Below, piece after piece: positions 59,609 to 64,000 of a stretch of DNA of 64,000 bases. Location: positions 14,770 to 78,769 of the forward strand of contig JBFXGJ010000005.1 of NCBI GenBank assembly GCA_050178135.1, read 5' to 3'. The notes beneath the pieces were generated by a model. The model was given only the letters and a program-made list of their open reading frames with translations. It was not told where the DNA came from and searched no databases. How positions within the stretch are numbered: the first letter of the stretch is position 1; each line of letters starts with the position of its first letter. Position numbers and translations under genes: made by a program. This DNA comes from UBA288 sp050178135 (lineage in GTDB: Archaea; Halobacteriota; Methanomicrobia; Methanomicrobiales; Methanospirillaceae).

Positions 59609-60508
59609 GTGGGACCGGTCTGTGCAATCGACATCGGGGGGACCCGGACCCGGGTTGCGCTCGTCGACGACGCCGGGCGGGTGCTCGCCCGCGAAGTCTT
59701 TTCCACTCCGACCGCCGGTTCTTCGGGGAAGGCGGTGACGGACGCGATCGTGGCGGCAGTCCGCCGGGTCGCCGGCCCATGCCCCGTTGCCATCGGGATC
59801 GCTGCGGCGGGCCCCCTCGACCTCGCATCGGGGGCGATCGTCTCCTCACCCAACCTTCCCTATCCACGGGTCGACCTGGTCGAGCCGCTCGAGGCGGCCC
59901 TCGGGGCGCCAGTCGCCCTGGTGAACGACGCCCGCGCGGGGGCCCTCGGGGAGCATGCTCACGGTGCCGGGTTTGGGTGTGACGACCTGGTCTACGTCAC
60001 GGTATCGACCGGGATTGGCGGGGGGGTGATCGCCGGCGGGCACCTGGTCGAGGGACGCGGCGGGAACGCGGGCGAGATCGGGCACATCACGGTCGAGACG
60101 CGCCACGGGCTCGCCTGCGGCTGTGGCTACCCGAACCACTGGGAAGGTTACTGCTCGGGACGGAACCTGCCGCGATTCTACGCGGTGGAGAAACGGCCGG
60201 AGGACCCGGTATACGCGACAACCGAGGCGATCTTCGCGGCGGCACGGGCCGGCGACCCGGGTGCATGCCGGTTCCTCGAGGCGGTCGCGGTCCTGAACGG
60301 CCGCGCCCTCTCGACTCTTGTGGTCGCATACGACCCCGAGCGGATCGTGCTCGACGGTGCGGTCGTCCAGGCCCAGGCGGACCTGCTCGTTGGCCCCGCT
60401 GTCGCCCGGATGGAGCGGTACCTGCCGCTCCCCGCGGTCGTCACGAGCCCACTCGGGGGCGATGCCCCCCTCCTTGGGGCGGCTGTCGCAGCCCGGCGGC
60501 GGCGTTAA
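59609..60508 (+). CDS. ROK-family sugar kinase/glucokinase-like protein
   Basis: A 299-residue kinase of the ROK family. The phosphate-1 motif is CAIDIGGTRTRVALVDDAG, then IGIAAAGPLDLASGAI, VNDARAGALGEHAHG, the phosphate-2 motif VSTGIGGGVIAGGHLVEGRGGNAGEIGHITVE in parts, and a zinc-finger-like CGCGYPNHWEGYCSG. It phosphorylates glucose or a related hexose with ATP or another donor. Start GTG 59609, six bases after the methyltransferase stop, so it is probably in the same transcript. It overlaps the convergent PEGA gene by four bases. Confidence 0.88.
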   Translation: MGPVCAIDIGGTRTRVALVDDAGRVLAREVFSTPTAGSSGKAVTDAIVAAVRRVAGPCPVAIGIAAAGPLDLASGAIVSSPNLPYPRVDLVEPLEAALGAPVALVNDARAGALGEHAHGAGFGCDDLVYVTVSTGIGGGVIAGGHLVEGRGGNAGEIGHITVETRHGLACGCGYPNHWEGYCSGRNLPRFYAVEKRPEDPVYATTEAIFAAARAGDPGACRFLEAVAVLNGRALSTLVVAYDPERIVLDGAVVQAQADLLVGPAVARMERYLPLPAVVTSPLGGDAPLLGAAVAARRRR

Positions 60509-61032
60509 CGCCGGAGGGAGAAGAGCAGGCCGGCGACACCGAGGGCGCCGAGGACGGCGAACGACGAGAGCGGCGATCCGGGCGCGTCCGCCTCGGCGGC
60601 GGTCGGGATGCCGGTTGCACCCGCCCCTCCGATCGGGGCGGTCGGGGAGAGGCCGGCGCCTGGACGCTCGGTCTCAGGCCGGTCGACGCCCGGCAGGGTC
60701 CGGAGCATGAGCGTATATGGGACGGTCCCGTTCGGCGGGGCGATGATCACCTTCTTCTCGGTCGCGTAGCCATACTTGTTCACCTGGACCTCCTGCGGCA
60801 CCATCGCGGGCACCTTGACCGTCAACGGCGTGAGCCCGCTCATCTTCGTTCGATTCACGAAGACGGTCGCGCCGTCCGGGGTGGTGTTGATCTGGATGTA
60901 CCCGACCTGAGGGCTCCCGGCCGCAACGGCCTGCTGCGTGCCGTTCTCGGCCGCAGCTGCGGCCGGCACGACGAGCAGGAGGAGCACGGCGGCGAAAAGG
61001 GCCGCGTGGAGAATGCCAACTGTCCTCATCAT
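60505..61032 (-). CDS. Exported PEGA-domain protein with C-terminal membrane anchor
   Basis: A 175-residue protein: signal peptide (ALFAAVLLLLVVPAAAAAEN), one PEGA domain (VGYIQINTTPDGATVFVNRTK, LTPLTVKVPAMVPQEVQVNKYGY in parts), a Pro/Gly/Ala linker and a C-terminal hydrophobic segment ending in a basic cluster (FAVLGALGVAGLLFSLRR). The last part resembles archaeal C-terminal sorting or anchoring signals, placing the PEGA domain at the cell surface. PEGA domains are small beta-sandwiches linked to the S-layer. ATG 61032 or the next ATG could start it. Confidence 0.82.
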   Translation of the reverse strand: MMRTVGILHAALFAAVLLLLVVPAAAAAENGTQQAVAAGSPQVGYIQINTTPDGATVFVNRTKMSGLTPLTVKVPAMVPQEVQVNKYGYATEKKVIIAPPNGTVPYTLMLRTLPGVDRPETERPGAGLSPTAPIGGAGATGIPTAAEADAPGSPLSSFAVLGALGVAGLLFSLRR

Positions 61033-61116
61033 ACAAGAGTTCGACCCCGCTCCTCTTATTCTGAATCCCCACGGACCAGCGCCGGCTTAATCTGTCGGCG
61101 ACACGACGTACCCTGC

Positions 61117-62340
61117 ATGACCTCCCCGATCGAGGTGGCCGTCGTAGAGGCGGTCGACGCCAGCCTGCTTGCGCTCTACAGGGACCTGCATGCCCACCCC
61201 GACCTCTCCGGGCAGGAGGAGCGCACCGCCACCCGGCTGGCCGCGGCCCTCGAGGAGGCCGGTTTCCGGGTTATGACCGGGATCGGAGGCCATGGTCTCG
61301 CCGCCGTTCTCGAAGACGGGGAGGGTCCCGTCGTTCTCGTCCGGGCCGACATGGACGCGCTGCCCGTGCGGGAGGAGACAGGCCTCCCGTTCGCAAGCCA
61401 GGAGACTGGCATAGACCCGCAGGGAAGGGAGGTGCCGGTGATGCACGCCTGCGGCCACGACCTGCACATGGCCGCGCTGGTCGGAGTCGCCCGGGGCATG
61501 CAGGCCCTCCGGGGCCGGTGGCACGGTCGGCTCGTCCTCGTCGGCCAGCCCTCCGAGGAGTGGGTCTCGGGCGCGGAGGCGATGATCGCCGATGGTCTCT
61601 ACGCGCGGGTGGGCCGGCCGGACGTCGCACTCGCCCTGCACGTCGCGCCGGGTCACCCGCCGGGCCGCGTCCTCCTCACCGAGGGGATCGCGTCGGCGGG
61701 CGGCGAGTCTCTCGACCTCGTGATCCGGGGCGTGGGGGGGCACGCGGCCCACCCGGACGAGACACGGGACCCGGTCCTGCTCGCGGCGCAGGTGATCGTG
61801 GCACTCCAGGGGGTCGTCTCCCGCGAGATCGACCCCCAGGCCTTCGCCGTCCTGACCGTGGCCTCGGTCCACGGTGGGGCGAAGCACAACGCGATCCCGG
61901 ACGAGGTCCGGCTCGGCCTGAATATCCGGTTCTTCGACGGCGCGGTTCGGGAGCGGCTCCTCGCCGGGATCGAGCGGGTCGCCGTTGGGCTTGCCCGGGC
62001 CGCCGGGGTACCCGAGGACCGCCTCCCGGTGCTGACGCTGCTCTCTGAATCGGCCCGGCCGTTCTCGAACGACCCGGCCCTTGTCCGCCGCGTCCGAACC
62101 GCCGTCGAGGCGGCGCTCGACCCTGAAAGGGTCGGCATGCTCGGCCCCTCGTCGGGCTCCGAGGACTTCGGGGCGTTCAGCAGGGCCGACCCGCCCGTCC
62201 CGCTCTGCTACCTGCGGATCGGGGCTGGCCCGGGGCGGCTCCACTCTCCGGACTTCGCCCCCGAGCCACGTGCCGTGCTGGAGACCGGCGTGACTGCCCT
62301 GGTCGCCGCCGCCCTCGACCTGATGACGCCGACCCGCTAA
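61117..62340 (+). CDS. M20-family amidohydrolase
   Basis: A 407-residue metal-dependent amidohydrolase of the IAA-amino-acid/hippurate hydrolase group (M20D). Seen: LYRDLHAHPDLSGQEERTA, VLVRADMDALPVREETGLPF, the metal-ligand motif MHACGHDLHMAALVGVA, GQPSEEWVSGAEAMIADGL with the catalytic Glu, and the dimerisation-domain motif GVGGHAAHPDETRDPV. It removes N-acyl groups from amino acids or hydrolyses related amides in the cytosol. Start ATG 61117 follows an AATCTGTC promoter-like region; the longer upstream reading crosses the PEGA gene and is not credible. It overlaps the convergent ruvB by four bases. Confidence 0.92.
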   Translation: MTSPIEVAVVEAVDASLLALYRDLHAHPDLSGQEERTATRLAAALEEAGFRVMTGIGGHGLAAVLEDGEGPVVLVRADMDALPVREETGLPFASQETGIDPQGREVPVMHACGHDLHMAALVGVARGMQALRGRWHGRLVLVGQPSEEWVSGAEAMIADGLYARVGRPDVALALHVAPGHPPGRVLLTEGIASAGGESLDLVIRGVGGHAAHPDETRDPVLLAAQVIVALQGVVSREIDPQAFAVLTVASVHGGAKHNAIPDEVRLGLNIRFFDGAVRERLLAGIERVAVGLARAAGVPEDRLPVLTLLSESARPFSNDPALVRRVRTAVEAALDPERVGMLGPSSGSEDFGAFSRADPPVPLCYLRIGAGPGRLHSPDFAPEPRAVLETGVTALVAAALDLMTPTR

Positions 62341-63341
62341 GTGCGGCCGGCGGACGTTCCGGCCAGGTGCTCGGCCGCGACCCGGGTCGCTTCGCGCCCC
62401 TGTGGGGTCCGCTTGATGAACCCGATCCGGATCAGGTAAGGCTCGTAGACCTCCTCGATCGTCCGGACCTCCTCGCCGACCGCGATCGCGATCGTCCTGA
62501 CCCCAACCGGACCGCCGTCGAACTCCCGGACGATGGTGGTGAGGATCCGCCGATCGAGGTCGTCGAGGCCGAGACGGTCGATCCCGAGCAGGGAGAGGGC
62601 CTCGTCGGCGGACTCCCGGGTGATCGTACCGTCGCCCCTGACCAGGGCGTAGTCGCGGACACGACGGAGGAGGCGGTTCACGATCCGCGGCGTCCCCCGT
62701 GACCGGCGGGCGACCTCGAGCGCCCCCTCAGGGGTGATCGGGATCCTCATGATCCCGGCGGACCGCTCCACGATCCGGACCAGGTCGGGCTCGTCGTAGA
62801 GGTTCAGCCGGCTCACGATCCCGAAACGGTCGCGGAACGGGGCGCCCAGGTTGCCGATCTTCGTGGTGGCGCCGATCAGCGTGAACCGCTCGAGGGTGAG
62901 CGGGATCGACCGAGCGCTCGGCCCCTCGCCGATCATAACGTCGATGAAAAAGTCCTCCATCGCGGAGTAGAGCACCTCCTCGACGACCGGCGAGACCCGG
63001 TGGACCTCGTCGATGAAGAGGACGTCGCCCTCGCCGAGTGCGGTCAGAAGGGCGGCGAGGTCTCCGGGCTTCTCGAGGACCGGGCCGGTGGTGGTCCGGA
63101 TCGCGGCCCCCATCTCCCGGGCGATGATGTGAGCGAGCGTGGTCTTGCCGAGCCCGGGCGGCCCGGAGAAGAGGATGTGGTCGATCGGTTCCCCCCGCCG
63201 TTTCGCCGCCTCGATCGCGATCGCGAGGGACTCGCGCACCTCGGGCTGGCCGATGAACGAGTCGAGCGAGACGGGCCGGATCGCGGTCTCCTCGGGCTCG
63301 TCGGCGCGGAGGGCCGGTGAGACCTCGCGGTCGTCCCGCAC
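62337..63341 (-). CDS. ruvB: Holliday junction branch migration ATPase RuvB
   Basis: The AAA+ motor that drives Holliday-junction branch migration with RuvA. The 334-residue protein has SLDSFIGQPEVRESLAIAI, Walker A FSGPPGLGKTTLAHIIARE, Walker B VLFIDEVHRVSP, the RuvB-specific beta-hairpin region IGEGPSARSIPLTLERFTLIGATTKIG in parts, the sensor/arginine-finger segment PFRDRFGIVSRL, and the C-terminal winged helix (ILTTIVREFDGGPVGVRTIA). Start GTG 63341 is chosen because AGGAGG lies seven bases upstream and it is placed one base after the ruvA stop; the longer TTG reading would overlap ruvA. This is a bacterial-type enzyme in an archaeon. Confidence 0.95.
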   Translation of the reverse strand: MRDDREVSPALRADEPEETAIRPVSLDSFIGQPEVRESLAIAIEAAKRRGEPIDHILFSGPPGLGKTTLAHIIAREMGAAIRTTTGPVLEKPGDLAALLTALGEGDVLFIDEVHRVSPVVEEVLYSAMEDFFIDVMIGEGPSARSIPLTLERFTLIGATTKIGNLGAPFRDRFGIVSRLNLYDEPDLVRIVERSAGIMRIPITPEGALEVARRSRGTPRIVNRLLRRVRDYALVRGDGTITRESADEALSLLGIDRLGLDDLDRRILTTIVREFDGGPVGVRTIAIAVGEEVRTIEEVYEPYLIRIGFIKRTPQGREATRVAAEHLAGTSAGRT

Positions 63342-63342
63342 C

Positions 63343-63939
63343 TTAAGCCCTCCTGAGGCGAGCAAGCGCCCCCCGGATCAGGCCCTGAAGGTCGGCGTCC
63401 GGTGCCTCAGCACGGGTGGTCTCGACCGCCTCCTGGGCCTCGCGGGTTCCAAAGCCGAGCGCGACCAGGGCGGCGGTGGCATCGGTGCCAGGGTCGGGGC
63501 CGGCGATCGGGGCCTGGACCCCGGGTCCGGTCCTGACCCCCGCGAGCCGGTCGCGGAGCTCGAGGATCAATCGCCGGGCCGACTTCGCCCCGATCCCCGG
63601 GACGCGGGTCAGCACCGCCTCGTTCTCGCCCTGGACGGCGCGGACCAGCTCGTCGACGGGAACCTCGGAGAGTACCTTGAGCGCGAGTGCCGGCCCGACC
63701 TTGGTCACACCGATCAGAGCCCGGAAGACCTCCCGGTCCCGGGGGTCAAGGAAGCCGTAGAGGGTCCAGCCGTCCTCGCGGACTGCGAGATGGGTGTGGA
63801 TACGGATCCGCCCCCGCTCCGGGTGCAGGGCCGCGAGCACCGGTGCCGGTGCGAGCACCCGGAAGCCGATCCCGCCCACGTCGATTGTGACCGACCGCTC
63901 GTCGACCGAGTCGACCGCCCCTTCGAGGTATGCGAACAT
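63343..63939 (-). CDS. ruvA: Holliday junction DNA-binding protein RuvA
   Basis: Tetramer that binds the four-way junction and loads RuvB. The 198-residue protein has the N-terminal OB-fold (MFAYLEGAVDSVDERSVTID, VGGIGFRVLAP), the helix-hairpin-helix pair (LIGVTKVGPALALKVLSEVP and LTRVPGIGAKSARRLILELRDRL), a linker and the C-terminal RuvB-binding three-helix domain (ATAALVALGFGTREAQEAVE). Length is as in bacteria. Start ATG 63939; a few extra residues upstream are possible. ruvB follows one base later. No RuvC gene is seen, and archaea normally use Hjc as the resolvase. Confidence 0.94.
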   Translation of the reverse strand: MFAYLEGAVDSVDERSVTIDVGGIGFRVLAPAPVLAALHPERGRIRIHTHLAVREDGWTLYGFLDPRDREVFRALIGVTKVGPALALKVLSEVPVDELVRAVQGENEAVLTRVPGIGAKSARRLILELRDRLAGVRTGPGVQAPIAGPDPGTDATAALVALGFGTREAQEAVETTRAEAPDADLQGLIRGALARLRRA

Positions 63940-64000
63940 GAGCCCTTCTCTCACTCTAACTGGAGCCTGGAGGGGGTTAAGAGCTCCGTTCCGGCAGGAT

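Noticed and set aside
60265..61116. N-terminal extension of the M20 amidohydrolase
   Set aside because: It would run antisense through the PEGA gene and has low-complexity Arg/Gly-rich sequence typical of non-coding frames in GC-rich DNA.
1..64000. CRISPR array, insertion sequence, integrase or prophage
   Set aside because: No regularly spaced repeats, transposase, integrase or phage structural genes could be recognised, including in the gene-poor region at 12-18 kb.

Overview
The window is a very GC-rich piece of an archaeal chromosome, most likely from a hydrogenotrophic methanogen of the order Methanomicrobiales. The archaeal assignment rests on NreA, Cbf5, Nop5, fibrillarin, IorAB, TATA-type promoters close to start codons, and two tRNA genes without an encoded CCA. 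The order is inferred from a bacterial-type RuvAB pair, a nitrogenase-like operon and a large PKD/NHL/dockerin-like secretome. The sequence is a draft scaffold: 100 Ns join two unrelated gene fragments at 25978-26077, and two other genes carry a stop or frameshifts.

Left part (1-12 kb): a tightly overlapping minus-strand operon nadX-nadC-zinc ribbon-DUF2117-nreA makes NAD precursors and has poorly known archaeal partners. A tRNA-Ile follows, then iorAB (aryl-pyruvate oxidation to aryl-CoA and reduced ferredoxin) and two large exported PKD proteins, one with an NHL propeller and one a subtilisin/sedolisin-like protease. From 12 to 18 kb lies a looser, gene-poor region with an isochorismatase-type hydrolase, an iron-sulfur flavoprotein-like enzyme, a C_GCAxxG_C_C redox protein and decayed-looking sequence.

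Middle (18-36 kb): a marR-MATE efflux operon has a strong tandem-palindrome operator. It is followed by a Cache lipoprotein, a stand-alone Prim-Pol-like protein behind a frameshifted small gene, UDP-glucose metabolism (galU, ugd) next to the assembly gap, a beta-helix surface protein, two dockerin-tailed exported proteins, a membrane histidine kinase, a PspC-like protein and a repeat-bearing lipoprotein.

The most interesting locus is at 36.6-40.3 kb: a NifH-like reductase and two different NifD/NifK-like proteins (each with three positionally conserved cysteines) in one operon with YwbE, with a cupin gene just upstream. They are shorter than nitrogenase and do not look like the F430 enzymes CfbCD, so this appears to be an uncharacterised nitrogenase-like (group IV-type) reductase. 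Co-directional genes upstream encode a thioredoxin-like lipoprotein and a CPBP protease.

Right part (42-64 kb): exported C69 and C1 peptidases, an MFS transporter, tRNA-Ser, RNA-modification genes (cbf5, nop5, fibrillarin), hemD, a TctA-type permease, an interrupted DUF1614 gene, a TIM-barrel protein, a Cdd1-type protein, a large HEAT-repeat protein whose natural start codon appears to be ATC, arsC-arsR, an orphan DNA methyltransferase, a ROK kinase, a PEGA protein, an M20 amidohydrolase and ruvAB. No CRISPR array, insertion sequence, rRNA or integrase was seen.
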